Part shown: positions 41,130 through 53,338 of the stretch, piece by piece | How the letters are laid out: each line of letters starts with the position of its first letter | How positions within the stretch are numbered: position 1 is the stretch's first letter | DNA from: Kitasatospora sp. NBC_00374 | GTDB taxonomy: Bacteria; Actinomycetota; Actinomycetes; Streptomycetales; Streptomycetaceae | Reading direction: 5' to 3' | Assembly: GCF_041434935.1 (NCBI RefSeq) | Contig: NZ_CP107964.1 | Location: forward strand, 5,253,001 to 5,317,000 | Length of the DNA: 64,000 nt | Position numbers and translations under genes: made by a program | Notes under the pieces: generated by a model | The model's input: the letters and a program-made list of their open reading frames with translations, nothing else | What the model was told of the DNA's origin: nothing | Databases searched by the model: none

Positions 41130-43082
41130 TCAGCTGTCGTTGCGGTAGTAGGTGAACGAGACCTTCACCGCACCGGTGCTCTTGTTGCCCTGCTCGACCA
41201 CCTTGCCGACCACCACGCCGCCGTTGGCACGGTTGCGCAGGCAGAAGATCCGGCCGGGCGGCAGGTCGTCGTACTTCAGGTCGGCCGCCGGGTGCTGGTC
41301 GATGGCGGCCGAGCACGCCTCGGGGGCCAGCGACTGCTCCCGGGTGATGTAGACGTCACTCGTCCCGGACGACCAGTCGAAGTCGTCGTACGAGGGCGAC
41401 AGCGCCCAGGTCGGCGACGCGGAGTCCGGCACCACGTTGCCGTTGGCCAGGTCGAAGCTGTGACTGGAGTCGGGGCTGGAGAGCTCGCGGTTCTCGTAGA
41501 CCATGGTGTACCTGGGCGGCCGGGAGGGCGAGGCGGAGGCGTCGCCGGTCGCACCGGCACTGGCCTTCGCCTTGGCCGAGGCCGAGGGCGGGGTGACGGC
41601 CCCGGCCTGGTCCTGCGAGGACGGGGTGGCGGCCTTCGGGGACGGGCTCCGGTCGCCGGCGGAGGCCGCTCCGGAGCCGCCCTGCGACGCGGTGTTCGAG
41701 GAGCCGCCCTTGTCGCCGAGCTTGTTCATCAGCACCACGCCGCCGACCGTGCCACCGAGAGCCATCACCAGGGCGACGGTCAGCAGCGCCTTCCAGGAGA
41801 CGCCCTTGCGACGCGGCTCCGGGCCGGCCGGCCGGGACTCCGGCACCACCGGGCCGGGCGGCGGGGTGTCGAAGGACGGCTGCTGGTGGAGCTGGACGGT
41901 CGGCGTGGGGCCGGTCACCGGGCCGGTCGGAGCCTCGGTGGTGGGCTGCGGCGGGCCGAACGCGCCGAGCGGCGGACCGAAGCCGGCCGGGGCCGGCTGC
42001 GGCGGAGCGGCCGGCCCGGCCGGGGCGGTGTACGCGGCGGTGGCCGCGGTCTGGTGCGCGGTCGGAGCGAGCGTGGGCGCGGTCGGCGGCAGGGCCGGCG
42101 GCGCCGGGGGCACCGCGGGCGCGACCGGCAGCGGGGTGGGCGGGGTCTTCGGCAGGTCGGACCGGCGGGTGATCTCGGTGTTGATCTGCCGGGGCAGCCA
42201 GTCGTCGGCGAACCGCAGCTGGCCGCCGACCGCCGGGTGGTTGCGGGCGATCTCGATGATCTCGGCGGGCTGCGGACGGTCCTCCGGCAGCTTGGCGAGG
42301 CAGCGCGCCAACAGCTCCCGCAGCCCCTCCGGGACGCCGTCCAGGACGGGCTCCTCGTGCACCACCCGGTAGAGCACCGCCGTCTCCGGGCCCTCGCCGA
42401 ACGGCGGGGTGCCGCCGGCCACGTACGCGGCGAGGGCGCCGAGCGCGAAGACGTCGGTGGCGGGGGTGACCGGCTTGCCCTGGGCCTGCTCGGGGGACAT
42501 GAAGGCGGGCGAGCCGATCCGGAACCCGGTGCCGGTCAGGGCCGTGGCGTCGGCCGCGCGGGCGATACCGAAGTCGATCACGCGGGGGCCGTCACCCGCG
42601 ATCAGGACGTTGGCCGGCTTGAGGTCGCGGTGCACCACCTCGACGCTGTGGATCGCCTGCAGGGCCTCGGCGATGCCGCCGATCAGCAGCAGTACCGTCC
42701 GCACTGGCAGCGCGCCGTGCTCCCGGATCACCTGCTGCAGCGACGGGCCCGGCACGTAGGCGGTGACCAGCCACGGCGCGTCGGCGTCCAGCCCGGAGTC
42801 GATCACCTGGGCGGTGTACAGGCCGTGGATCCGCTGCGCGTTGGTCACCTCCTGGGCGAACCGGCGGCGGAACTCCGCGTCCTCGGCGAACTCCGGACGG
42901 ACCACCTTCAGCGCCACCGGCCGACCGCCCGGGGTGTACGAGAGGTAGACCCTGCCCATGCCGCCCGCGCCCAGCCGGGCGAACAGGCGGTAGCCGCCGA
43001 CCTCCCGGGGGTCCTCGGGGAGCAGCGGCTGGAAGATCGGCGGAAGTGGCGCGGCGGAGTCCCGCGGCGTGTCGGCAGTCAT
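41130..43082 (-). CDS. Membrane Ser/Thr protein kinase (Hanks type)
   Basis: A 650-residue kinase. Catalytic domain at residues 30-290: LGAGGMGRVYL glycine loop, ALKVV with the catalytic lysine, HRDLKPANVL catalytic loop and DFGIA. Next is a Pro/Ala-rich linker (about 310-430), one membrane segment (WKALLTVALVMALGGTVGGVV, about 435-455), and an extracellular Ser/Ala-rich stalk with a C-terminal domain of about 110 residues holding two cysteines (Cys about 601 and 625). That domain is not PASTA and I do not recognise it. The start ATG is 43082. The small acidic gene follows downstream. Confidence 0.92.
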   Translation of the reverse strand: MTADTPRDSAAPLPPIFQPLLPEDPREVGGYRLFARLGAGGMGRVYLSYTPGGRPVALKVVRPEFAEDAEFRRRFAQEVTNAQRIHGLYTAQVIDSGLDADAPWLVTAYVPGPSLQQVIREHGALPVRTVLLLIGGIAEALQAIHSVEVVHRDLKPANVLIAGDGPRVIDFGIARAADATALTGTGFRIGSPAFMSPEQAQGKPVTPATDVFALGALAAYVAGGTPPFGEGPETAVLYRVVHEEPVLDGVPEGLRELLARCLAKLPEDRPQPAEIIEIARNHPAVGGQLRFADDWLPRQINTEITRRSDLPKTPPTPLPVAPAVPPAPPALPPTAPTLAPTAHQTAATAAYTAPAGPAAPPQPAPAGFGPPLGAFGPPQPTTEAPTGPVTGPTPTVQLHQQPSFDTPPPGPVVPESRPAGPEPRRKGVSWKALLTVALVMALGGTVGGVVLMNKLGDKGGSSNTASQGGSGAASAGDRSPSPKAATPSSQDQAGAVTPPSASAKAKASAGATGDASASPSRPPRYTMVYENRELSSPDSSHSFDLANGNVVPDSASPTWALSPSYDDFDWSSGTSDVYITREQSLAPEACSAAIDQHPAADLKYDDLPPGRIFCLRNRANGGVVVGKVVEQGNKSTGAVKVSFTYYRNDS

Positions 43083-43284
43083 ACGGTGCTGTCCCCCTGG
43101 GCTTGGATGTCGGTCCTGGCCGCCGCCCGGTGCGGGCACGGGTGGCAGCGTGCGGGGCCCAACCTATCGGTGCGTCAGGTCGACATCCCAGCGAGTTGGC
43201 GATTTGGTTGCAGAGCTGTGGCCTTGACGGATGCTCGGATCATCCGGTTTCCCGCCGCTCGTCCGGCCGCCCGCCCCGCAACGC

Positions 43285-43326
43285 ACCCGGGCCCGGGCCC
43301 CGCCGAAGCGGAGCCCGGGCCCGGGT
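43285..43326 (-). terminator. Terminator after kgd
   Basis: A 14-bp stem (43285-43298 with 43313-43326) with a 14-nt partly paired loop, 24 bp after the kgd stop. Confidence 0.8.
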
Positions 43327-43349
43327 GGTGCTGATCAGGCGTCAGCCGT

Positions 43350-46300
43350 TCAGAGGTTGAACACCTCGTCGAGCAGGGCCTGCTGCTCGGCGGCGTGCCG
43401 CTTGGCCGAGCCGACCGCCGGGGCGGACGAGGCCGTGCGGGCGACGCGGCGCAGTCGGGCACCGCCGTTGGCGCTGCGGCCGACGACGACCTGCAGGTGG
43501 TCGACCAGGTTCATCGCGATGAACGGCCACGCACCCTGGTTGGCCGGCTCCTCCTGCGCCCAGATGAACTGGACGTCCTCGCCGTACCGGCCCAGCTCCT
43601 CCTGGAGCTCGGCCACCGGCAGCGGGTAGAGCCGCTCGACCCGGACGATCGCGGTGTCGGTGATGCCGCGCTCGGTGCGGGACGCCTCCAGGTCGTAGTA
43701 GAACTTGCCGGAGGTGATCACCACCTTGCGGACGTTCGCCGGGTCGACCGTGTGGTCCCCGATCACCGGGCGGAACGAGCCGGAGGTGAACTCCGAGGTC
43801 GCCGAGGCGGCGGCCTTCAGACGCAGCATCGACTTCGGGGTGAAGACGATCAGCGGCTTGTGGTGCGGGTTGTGGACCTGCCACCGCAGGAGGTGGAAGT
43901 AGTTCGACGGCGACGTCGGCATCGCGACCGTCATGTTGTCCTGCGCGCACATCTGGAGGAAGCGCTCCGGGCGGGCGGACGAGTGGTCCGGGCCCTGGCC
44001 CTCGTAGCCGTGCGGCAGCAGCAGGGTGACGCCGGAGTGCTGGCCCCACTTCTGCTCGGCGGACGCGATGTACTCGTCCACCATGGTCTGCGCGCCGTTG
44101 ACGAAGTCGCCGAACTGCGCCTCCCACATGACCAGCGCGTTCGGGCGGGTCAGCGAGTAGCCGTACTCGAAGCCCATCGCCGCGTACTCCGACAGCAGGC
44201 TGTCGTAGACGGTGTAGCGGGCCTGGTCCTCGGTCAGGTACAGCAGCGGGGTGTAGTCCTCGCCGCTGTTGCGGTCGATCAGGACCGCGTGGCGCTGGCC
44301 GAAGGTGCCGCGGCGGCTGTCCTGTCCGGCCAGCCGGACCGGGTGACCCTCCATCAGCAGCGAGCCGATGGCGAGCGTCTCGCCGGTGGCCCAGTCGATG
44401 GTGTTGTCCTCGACCGAGGCCGCGCGGCGCTGCAGCTGCGGCAGCAGACGCGGGTGGACGGTCAGCCAGTCCGGCAGGTTGACCTGCGAGGCGGCGATCC
44501 GCTTGACGGTCTCCTCGGAGATCGCGGTCTGGATGTTGACCGGGAAGTCCGCGACCGGCTTGCCGTTGGTGGCGGGCTGCTGCGCACCGGCGGCCTGGCG
44601 GACCTCGGAGAAGACCTTCTCCAACTGGCCCTGGAAGTCCTGGAGCGCCTGCTCCGCCTCTTCCATGGTGATGTCGCCGCGACCGATCAGGCCCTCGGTG
44701 TACAGCTTGCGCACCGAGCGCTTCTTGTCGATCAGGTCGTACATCAGCGGCTGGGTGAACGACGGGTTGTCGGCCTCGTTGTGACCGCGGCGGCGGTAGC
44801 AGATGAGGTCGATCACGACGTCCTTGTGGAACGTCTGGCGGAACTCGAAGGCGAGCCGCGCGACACGGACCACGGCCTCCGGGTCGTCGCCGTTCACGTG
44901 GAAGATCGGGGCTTCGATCATCCGGGCCACGTCGGTGCAGTACATCGACGAGCGGCTGCTGGCCGGGGCGGCGGTGAAGCCGACCTGGTTGTTGACGACC
45001 AGGTGGATGGTGCCACCGGTGCGGTAGCCGCGCAGCTGGGACATGTTCAGCGTCTCGGCCACCACGCCCTGGCCCGCGAAGGCCGCGTCGCCGTGGATCT
45101 GGATCGGCAGCACCGGGAAGGAGGTGCCGCCCTGGTCCAGGACGTCCTGCTTGGCGCGGACGATGCCCTCGACGACCGGGTCGACCGTCTCCAGGTGGGA
45201 CGGGTTCGCGGCGAGCGACACCTTGATGGTCTCGCCGTCCAGGCCGGTGAAGGTGCCGTCGGCGCCCAGGTGGTACTTGACGTCACCGGAGCCGTGCATG
45301 GACTTCGGGTCGAGGTTGCCCTCGAACTCGCCGAAGATCCGGGCGTACGGCTTGCCGACGATGTTCGCCAGCACGTTGAGGCGGCCGCGGTGGGCCATGC
45401 CGATGACGGCCTCGTCCAGGCGGTGCTCGGCGGCGGCGTCGATGGTCGCGTCCAGCAGCGGGATCAGCGACTCACCGCCCTCCAGCGAGAAGCGCTTCTG
45501 GCCGACGTACTTGGTCTGCAGGAAGGTCTCGAACGCCTCCGCCGAGTTCAGCCGGCGCAGGATGCGCAGCTGCTCCTCGCGCTCGGGCTTCGAGTACGGC
45601 TTCTCCAGGCGCTCCTGCAGCCACTTGCGCTGCTTCGGGTCCTGGATGTGCATGTACTCGATGCCGACGGTGCGGCAGTACGTGTTGCGCAGCAGGCCGA
45701 GGATGTCGCGGAGCTTCATCATGCGCTGGCCGCCGAAGCCGCCGACCGCGAACTCGCGCTCCAGGTCCCACAGGGTGAGGCCGTGCTGGACGACGTCCAG
45801 GTCGGGGTGCTTGCGCTGCTTGTACTCCAGCGGGTCGGTGTCGGCCATCAGGTGGCCGCGCACGCGGTACGCGTGGATCAGCTCCATGACGCGCGCGGTC
45901 TTGTTGACCTCGTCGTCGTGGGTGGTGGCGACGTCGGTCGCCCAGCGCACCGGCTCGTACGGGATCCTCAGGGACTCGAAGACCTCGTCGTAGAAGTTGT
46001 GCTCACCCAGCAGCAGCTGGTGGATGGTGCGCAGGAACTCGCCGGACGCCGCGCCCTGGATGACCCGGTGGTCGTAGGTCGAGGTGAGCGTCATGGTCTT
46101 GGAGATGCCCAGGCGCGCCAGGGTCTCCTGGGAGGAGCCCTGGAACTCGGCCGGGTACTCCATCGCGCCGACGCCGACGATGGTGCCCTGGTTCTGCATC
46201 AGGCGCGGCACGGAGTGCACGGTGCCGATGCCGCCGGGGTTGGTCAGCGAGACGGTGACGCCGGTGAAGTCGTCCATCGTCAGCTTGTTGGCGCGGGCCC

Positions 46301-47096
46301 GGCGGACGATGTCCTCGTAGGCCTGCCAGAAGCCGAAGAAGTCGAGGGTCTCGGCCTTCTTGATCGCCGCGACCACGAGCTGGCGGTCGCCGTTGGGCTT
46401 CACCAGGTCGATGGCCAGGCCCAGGTTCACGTGGGCCGGCTTGACCAGGAACGGCTTGCCGTCCTTGATCTGGTAGCTGTGGTTCATGCCCGGGCTGGCC
46501 TTGATGGCCTGGACCAGGGCGTAACCGATCAGGTGCGTGAAGGAGACCTTGCCACCGCGGGCGCGCTGCAGGTGGTTGTTGATGACGATGCGGTTGTCGA
46601 TCAGCAGCTTGGCCGGAACGGCACGCACCGACGTCGCGGTCGGGACCTCCAGCGAGGCGTCCATGTTCGTGGCGACGGCCTTGGCCGGGCCACGCAGCGG
46701 GACGAGCTCGGGCCCGTCGGCGGCCGGGGCGGCGGCCTGGGCCGGCGGTGCGGCCTTCGGCGCCGGCGGCGCGGCGGGGGCTGCGGCGACGGGCGCGGGC
46801 GCCTGCTGGACCGGCGCGACGGCCGGGGCAGCGGGAGCGGACGCGACCGGAACGGCAGCGGCAGGGGCAGCGGGAGCGGCAACGGTGGTCGGCGTGGGGC
46901 CGACCGGGGTTGCGGCCTGGGTCACTGAAGTCACCTCGGTACCGGGCTTGTAGTCGGCGAAAAAGTCCCACCAGGCTCGGTCGACCGAGTTGGGATCCTG
47001 GAGGTACTGCTGGTAGATCTCGTCGACGAGCCACTCATTGGGGCCGAAGCCAGTGGAGCTTGCCGAGCTGCTGGGGGTTTCTGGGTGTGGCGACAC
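43350..47096 (-). CDS. kgd: Multifunctional 2-oxoglutarate dehydrogenase/decarboxylase (KGD)
   Basis: A 1248-residue fused protein like mycobacterial KGD: a short N-terminal motif (EWLVDEIYQQYLQDPNSVDR), an Ala/Pro-rich flexible linker (about 55-135), an E2-like acyltransferase core (about 150-390, with the active-site DHRVIQGA) and a full E1 thiamine diphosphate domain (about 400-1248, with GMAHRGRLNVLAN and the TPP-binding GDAAFAGQG region). No lipoyl domain is present. It converts 2-oxoglutarate into succinyl-CoA with E3 and lipoylated E2, or succinate semialdehyde. It is regulated in relatives by the FHA protein GarA. The start is GTG 47096. Confidence 0.96.
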   Translation of the reverse strand: MSPHPETPSSSASSTGFGPNEWLVDEIYQQYLQDPNSVDRAWWDFFADYKPGTEVTSVTQAATPVGPTPTTVAAPAAPAAAVPVASAPAAPAVAPVQQAPAPVAAAPAAPPAPKAAPPAQAAAPAADGPELVPLRGPAKAVATNMDASLEVPTATSVRAVPAKLLIDNRIVINNHLQRARGGKVSFTHLIGYALVQAIKASPGMNHSYQIKDGKPFLVKPAHVNLGLAIDLVKPNGDRQLVVAAIKKAETLDFFGFWQAYEDIVRRARANKLTMDDFTGVTVSLTNPGGIGTVHSVPRLMQNQGTIVGVGAMEYPAEFQGSSQETLARLGISKTMTLTSTYDHRVIQGAASGEFLRTIHQLLLGEHNFYDEVFESLRIPYEPVRWATDVATTHDDEVNKTARVMELIHAYRVRGHLMADTDPLEYKQRKHPDLDVVQHGLTLWDLEREFAVGGFGGQRMMKLRDILGLLRNTYCRTVGIEYMHIQDPKQRKWLQERLEKPYSKPEREEQLRILRRLNSAEAFETFLQTKYVGQKRFSLEGGESLIPLLDATIDAAAEHRLDEAVIGMAHRGRLNVLANIVGKPYARIFGEFEGNLDPKSMHGSGDVKYHLGADGTFTGLDGETIKVSLAANPSHLETVDPVVEGIVRAKQDVLDQGGTSFPVLPIQIHGDAAFAGQGVVAETLNMSQLRGYRTGGTIHLVVNNQVGFTAAPASSRSSMYCTDVARMIEAPIFHVNGDDPEAVVRVARLAFEFRQTFHKDVVIDLICYRRRGHNEADNPSFTQPLMYDLIDKKRSVRKLYTEGLIGRGDITMEEAEQALQDFQGQLEKVFSEVRQAAGAQQPATNGKPVADFPVNIQTAISEETVKRIAASQVNLPDWLTVHPRLLPQLQRRAASVEDNTIDWATGETLAIGSLLMEGHPVRLAGQDSRRGTFGQRHAVLIDRNSGEDYTPLLYLTEDQARYTVYDSLLSEYAAMGFEYGYSLTRPNALVMWEAQFGDFVNGAQTMVDEYIASAEQKWGQHSGVTLLLPHGYEGQGPDHSSARPERFLQMCAQDNMTVAMPTSPSNYFHLLRWQVHNPHHKPLIVFTPKSMLRLKAAASATSEFTSGSFRPVIGDHTVDPANVRKVVITSGKFYYDLEASRTERGITDTAIVRVERLYPLPVAELQEELGRYGEDVQFIWAQEEPANQGAWPFIAMNLVDHLQVVVGRSANGGARLRRVARTASSAPAVGSAKRHAAEQQALLDEVFNL

Positions 47097-47407
47097 GGGG
47101 CAACCGCCCTCTTCCGCTTCCTTTTGGGATGGTGGACAGCGGGGATTAAGGCTACGCCCCTGACCAGTGATCGCGCAGTCCCCGGGGGCCAGGCGTCGCC
47201 CAGATCACAGTGCCGAGCTGCAATTTGGCCGAATGTGTGCGTTAGAAACCCGTCAAGTATGGGAACTCGAGCACACCATTCACCCGTCCATACTGGCATT
47301 AAATCGGACAAAAACCCAGTTCAGGTCCGGAGTGGGCGGATCCGGCCGGGCTCCGCGCCCGCTGTGTCCCAGTTCTGTGACAACCCTGCGGAGACGGCGT
47401 GCGGACG
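47097..47407. promoter_or_regulatory. kgd upstream region
   Basis: These 311 bp hold no gene. The comparatively AT-rich part at about 47270-47325 (ATTAAATCGGACAAAAACCC) probably carries the kgd promoter. I can find no clear operator. Confidence 0.4.
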
Positions 47408-48550
47408 TCAGGCCGGCACTCTGGCCTCACCCGGCAGGGTGACCTCGATCCGGCAGCCGCGGGCGGCCTCCGCGACCCGGATCTCGCCGCCGTGCAGATC
47501 GACCGCCCAGCGTGCGATCGCCAGCCCCAGGCCGGTGCCGCCGTCGCTGCCCGGGCCCTGGGCGGTGGCGCTGCCGGCCCGCCCGAAGCGTTCGAAGACC
47601 CGCTCGCGGTCTTCCACCCGGATCCCCGGGCCCTGGTCCTCGACGGCCAGCAGCAGGGCGCCCGGCGCCTCGCCGGGACGGGCCCGGACCGTCACCGTGC
47701 CGCCCGCAGGGGAGTGCTTGCAGGCGTTGTCGACCAGGTTGGCCACCACCTGGTGCAGCCGCTCCGGGTCGGCCACGGCGCTGAGCCCGCCGGGCTTCAC
47801 GTCCAGCCGCAGCCGGACGTCGCCGCGCCGGCCGTAGGCGCCGCCGGCGGTCGCGCCGTCGACGGTCACCCCGCGCAGCACGCCGTCCAGGAACGGCCGG
47901 ACCTCGAACGGGCGGGCGTCCAGCGGGACGACCCCGTCGTCCAGCTTGGACAGGTCGAGCAGGTGGGTGACCAGGCGCCCGAGCCGTTCGGTCTGCTCCA
48001 GCGCGGCGCCCAGGGTGGTGGGATTGGGCTGGACGACGCCGTCCACCACGTTCTCCAGCACGGCGCGCAGCGCGGCGATGGGCGTGCGCAGCTCGTGCGA
48101 GACGTTGGCGATCAGCTCGCGTCGGTGCCGGTCGGCGGCCTCCAGGTCGCCGGCCATCCGGTTGAAGGTGGCGGCCAGCTCGCCGATCTCGTCGCGGGAG
48201 GCGACGTGCACCCGGGCGCTGTAGTCGCCGTCGGCCATCGCCCGGGCGGCCGCGGTCATGTCGCGCAGCGGCGCGGTCAGGCCGTGGGCCAGGAACTGCA
48301 TGAACAGCAGCGAGGCGATGATCGAGAAGATCATGATGATGCGGATCTGGGTCTCGGACCTGATCGCGACCACGACCATCCCGGTGGCCAGCACCACGGA
48401 GACGATCACCAGCAGGGCGAGCTTGCCCTTGATCGAGCGGACCGGGTCGAGAGGCCGGATGTCGGCCCAGACCCTCAGGACGGCGCGGGTGGCCAGGCTG
48501 GGGGGCGGGGCGGCCTTGGCGTCCCCGCTGCGTTGCTGTGGAAAGGTCAT
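47408..48550 (-). CDS. Two-component sensor histidine kinase
   Basis: A 380-residue membrane kinase. Two membrane segments (about residues 43-63 and 71-91) enclose hardly any sensor loop, then a HAMP domain (LTAPLRDMTAAARAMADGDY), a HisKA domain with the phosphoacceptor in IANVSHELRTP (about residue 151) and a HATPase domain (NLVDNACKHS, DQGPGI, GTGLGLAI). The short extracytoplasmic loop means the signal is probably sensed in or at the membrane. It is encoded after the response regulator in the same direction, with a 102-bp gap. By position it corresponds to S. coelicolor SCO5282. Confidence 0.93.
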   Translation of the reverse strand: MTFPQQRSGDAKAAPPPSLATRAVLRVWADIRPLDPVRSIKGKLALLVIVSVVLATGMVVVAIRSETQIRIIMIFSIIASLLFMQFLAHGLTAPLRDMTAAARAMADGDYSARVHVASRDEIGELAATFNRMAGDLEAADRHRRELIANVSHELRTPIAALRAVLENVVDGVVQPNPTTLGAALEQTERLGRLVTHLLDLSKLDDGVVPLDARPFEVRPFLDGVLRGVTVDGATAGGAYGRRGDVRLRLDVKPGGLSAVADPERLHQVVANLVDNACKHSPAGGTVTVRARPGEAPGALLLAVEDQGPGIRVEDRERVFERFGRAGSATAQGPGSDGGTGLGLAIARWAVDLHGGEIRVAEAARGCRIEVTLPGEARVPA

Positions 48551-48652
48551 GGTGTCCCTGACGTCGTCCCGCACCGCGCGGGTGCGGCGGTCCGCCGGTG
48601 CGCAGCAGTACGACCTGGGCCCCCCGGTGGCCCAAGCCGTCGGCGCGGCCGA

Positions 48653-49393
48653 CTAGGAGAGCGGTGCCTCCAGGGCGTACCCGACGCCGTGCACCGTACG
48701 GATCCAGCTGGCACCGATCTTTCGGCGCAGCGCCTTGACGTGGCTGTCGACCGTGCGGGTGCCCGAGGCGTCCGTCCAGTCCCAGACCTCGGCGAGCAAC
48801 TGCTCGCGGGTGAGCACCGCGCGCGGCTGGGCGGCCAGGCAGGCCAGCAGGTCGAACTCGGTCGGCGTCAGGTGGACGTCGCCCGCGCCGAGCCGCACCC
48901 GGCGCTGGACGTGGTCGATCTCCAGGTCGCCGAAGCGCAGGCTGCCGAGCGCCGGTGTCCTGGCCGCCTGCTGGGCGCGCTCCACGCGGCGCAGCAGGAC
49001 GTTGACCCGGGCCGCCAGCTCGCGCATCGAGAACGGCTTGGTCATGTAGTCGTCCGCGCCGACCCCGAGGCCGACCAGCAGGTCGGTCTCGTCGTCGCGC
49101 GCGGTCAGCATGAGGACCGGCACCGGGCGCTGGGCCTGGATCCGGCGGCAGACCTCCAGGCCGTCGAAGCCGGGCAGCATGATGTCGAGCACGACGAGGT
49201 CGGGCTGCCAGGTGTGGAAGCCGTCCACCGCGCCGGGGCCGTCGTGGGCCACGGCGACCTTGAACCCCTCGGCGCCCAGCCGGGCGGCGATGGATTCGGC
49301 GATGGTGGGCTCGTCCTCGACGACGAGTACTCGTCGCTGAGTGCCCACCGGGTTGCTGCTGGTGTTTTCTTGCTGCATTTCTGTCACGGTCAC
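48653..49393 (-). CDS. OmpR-family response regulator
   Basis: A 246-residue response regulator. The receiver domain starts RRVLVVEDEP; the phosphoacceptor Asp is in DLVVLDIMLPG (about residue 71), and MTKPF carries the conserved Lys. The C-terminal winged helix (LTPTEFDLLACLAAQPRAVL and SHVKALRRKIG) binds DNA. The GTG at 49393 follows a GGGGGCGG sequence; an ATG five codons later is an alternative. It is the partner of the kinase downstream; target genes are unknown. Confidence 0.93.
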   Translation of the reverse strand: MTVTEMQQENTSSNPVGTQRRVLVVEDEPTIAESIAARLGAEGFKVAVAHDGPGAVDGFHTWQPDLVVLDIMLPGFDGLEVCRRIQAQRPVPVLMLTARDDETDLLVGLGVGADDYMTKPFSMRELAARVNVLLRRVERAQQAARTPALGSLRFGDLEIDHVQRRVRLGAGDVHLTPTEFDLLACLAAQPRAVLTREQLLAEVWDWTDASGTRTVDSHVKALRRKIGASWIRTVHGVGYALEAPLS

Positions 49394-49943
49394 GCCACCG
49401 CCCCCAGGGCTGCGGGCCGGCCACCTGTGGGGGTGACGGGGCTCCGCTCGTAGTCGTCTTGTTTCCGTCTGGGCTGCGCCCGGGTTGTCGAATCCGCCGA
49501 GCACCCTTCCGCCGAAGGTGCAGGAGCGGGTGGTACGCCGTGTGGGCCGCCGTACCTCTCCGTACTCCACGCAGGGTACGGACACCGTGCCCGTTTCGGC
49601 AGGTGGACCGGACATTTCCGGCCCGCGGGCCGGATCCGGTCCGGTTCCGGACCGGGCACGGGGCGATACCTTACCCGGCCGAAATCCACCCCCATGACGG
49701 TACGTATGCCCTCCAATCGGATTGTCCGCTCGGGCCGGGAAGCTACTCGTCCGTAAACAGAGGGTTGGTCCGTACCAGGGCGGCGGTGGTCCGGTGGCCG
49801 GGACCTGATGAATTCTCAGCGGATCCCCAGCGGACTCCCAGGGAGCCAACGTATCGTGGTCACGACAAACCGCGGTGGGGATCTCCGGCGTTCGTACGGG
49901 CGTTGAGGGAGAGTAGGACGGAAGGCCCGCGGACGGAGGCGCG
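49394..49943. promoter_or_regulatory. Divergent region between response regulator and rhomboid-like gene
   Basis: No gene is visible in these 550 bp. GTTGGTCCGTACCAGG (49764-49779) has intact dre-type TGGTC/ACCAG half-sites but matches the DasR consensus at only about 10 of 16 positions. Otherwise nothing stands out. Confidence 0.4.
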
Positions 49944-50666
49944 ATGACGGACACCGAAGGGCGTACCGCCGCGACCGGCGCCGGCCACTGCCGTGCCGCG
50001 CTGCTCCTGCTGCCCACGCCGCGCCGCAACCCCTTCGCGTTCGGCTACCTCGCCCTGCTGCTCGGTACCACCCTGTTCGCGCGCTTCGCCGACCCCGACC
50101 TGGTGCAGCGGTTGCAGTCGGCCTCCAGCAGTGACGCCCACAACCTGCTGGTCCGCCCGGTCTCGGCCCTGCTGCTGAGCGGGGTCTGGGTGGCGGGTCC
50201 GGTGTGGATGCCGTACCTCTGGGCCTTCCTCGCCACCGTCGCCCCGCTGGAGCGCCGGGTCGGCGGGCTGCGGGCCGCCGGGGTGTTCGCAGCCGGGCAC
50301 ATCACGGCCACGCTGGTCTCGCAGGCGGTCGTGGTCGGTGCGGTGGCCGGCGGCGGCCTCGGCACCGACGCCCTGGACGCGCTGGACATCGGTGTCAGCT
50401 ACGGCGTGCTGACCAGTCTCGGCGCACTCGCCGGGCTGCTGCCGCCGACGGGCCGGGTGGTCACGCTGGGTGCGGCCGGCGCGCTGGTCGGGCACCAGAT
50501 GCTCACCGACCAGGACCTCGTCACCGGGGTCGGGCACCCGGTCGCCCTGCTGGTCGGCATTGCCCTCTGGGGCCGGCTGCGCCGCGGCCCGGGCCGTCGG
50601 CCGCGGCCGCTGTGGACGCGCGCCTGGTCGACCCGCCGCACTGCCCCCGCGCGCTCCGAAGTCTGA
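49944..50666 (+). CDS. Rhomboid-like integral membrane protein
   Basis: A 240-residue protein with five to six membrane segments. DIGVSYGVLTSLGALAGLLP (about residues 149-168) resembles the rhomboid GxSG region, here GVSYG, and VGHPVALLVG (about 206-215) supplies a histidine in the last membrane segment, so a Ser-His pair is possible. The classical GxSG spacing is altered, so it may be an inactive or atypical member. It lies upstream of lon on the same strand. The start ATG 49944 follows GGAGGCG. Confidence 0.75.
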   Translation: MTDTEGRTAATGAGHCRAALLLLPTPRRNPFAFGYLALLLGTTLFARFADPDLVQRLQSASSSDAHNLLVRPVSALLLSGVWVAGPVWMPYLWAFLATVAPLERRVGGLRAAGVFAAGHITATLVSQAVVVGAVAGGGLGTDALDALDIGVSYGVLTSLGALAGLLPPTGRVVTLGAAGALVGHQMLTDQDLVTGVGHPVALLVGIALWGRLRRGPGRRPRPLWTRAWSTRRTAPARSEV

Positions 50667-50835
50667 CCCCCGGGCCCTCGCCCGGCCCTCCTCTCCCCGT
50701 CCCGGCGCCCCTCTCCCCGTCCGGGCACCGTGGTCCGCCGTTGTCCCTGCGCCGCGCCTTCGGCCGGGCCCTGCGCCGATCGCCGCCGATCGCTCAGGGC
50801 GAACATCGGGGTGGGAACAATCGGCCCGCGCCAAA

Positions 50836-50856
50836 CCTTAGTCAGGTCAACTCAAC
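50836..50856 (+). promoter_or_regulatory. HAIR-like HspR site upstream of lon
   Basis: CCTTAGT-N7-ACTCAAC resembles the HspR consensus CTTGAGT-N7-ACTCAAG (5/7 and 6/7 half-site matches, correct 7-bp spacing). It ends 21 bp before the lon start. Streptomyces lon is a known HspR target. Confidence 0.55.
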
Positions 50857-50877
50857 TTCGCTGACTGGGGAGAGATC

Positions 50878-53271
<2,394 letters not shown>

Positions 53272-53300
53272 CCGGCCCACCGGCCGGTGGGCCGGGACGG

Positions 53301-53338
53301 CCCGCGGGGGCGCCGAGTCCGCTCGGCGCCCCCGCGGG
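53301..53338 (+). terminator. Terminator after lon
   Basis: A perfect 17-bp GC stem (53301-53317 with 53322-53338), loop TCCG, 30 bp after the lon stop codon. Confidence 0.85.

Noticed and set aside
49764..49779. dre-like sequence GTTGGTCCGTACCAGG
   Set aside because: Only about 10 of 16 consensus positions match and neighbouring genes have no aminosugar link; not strong enough to call.
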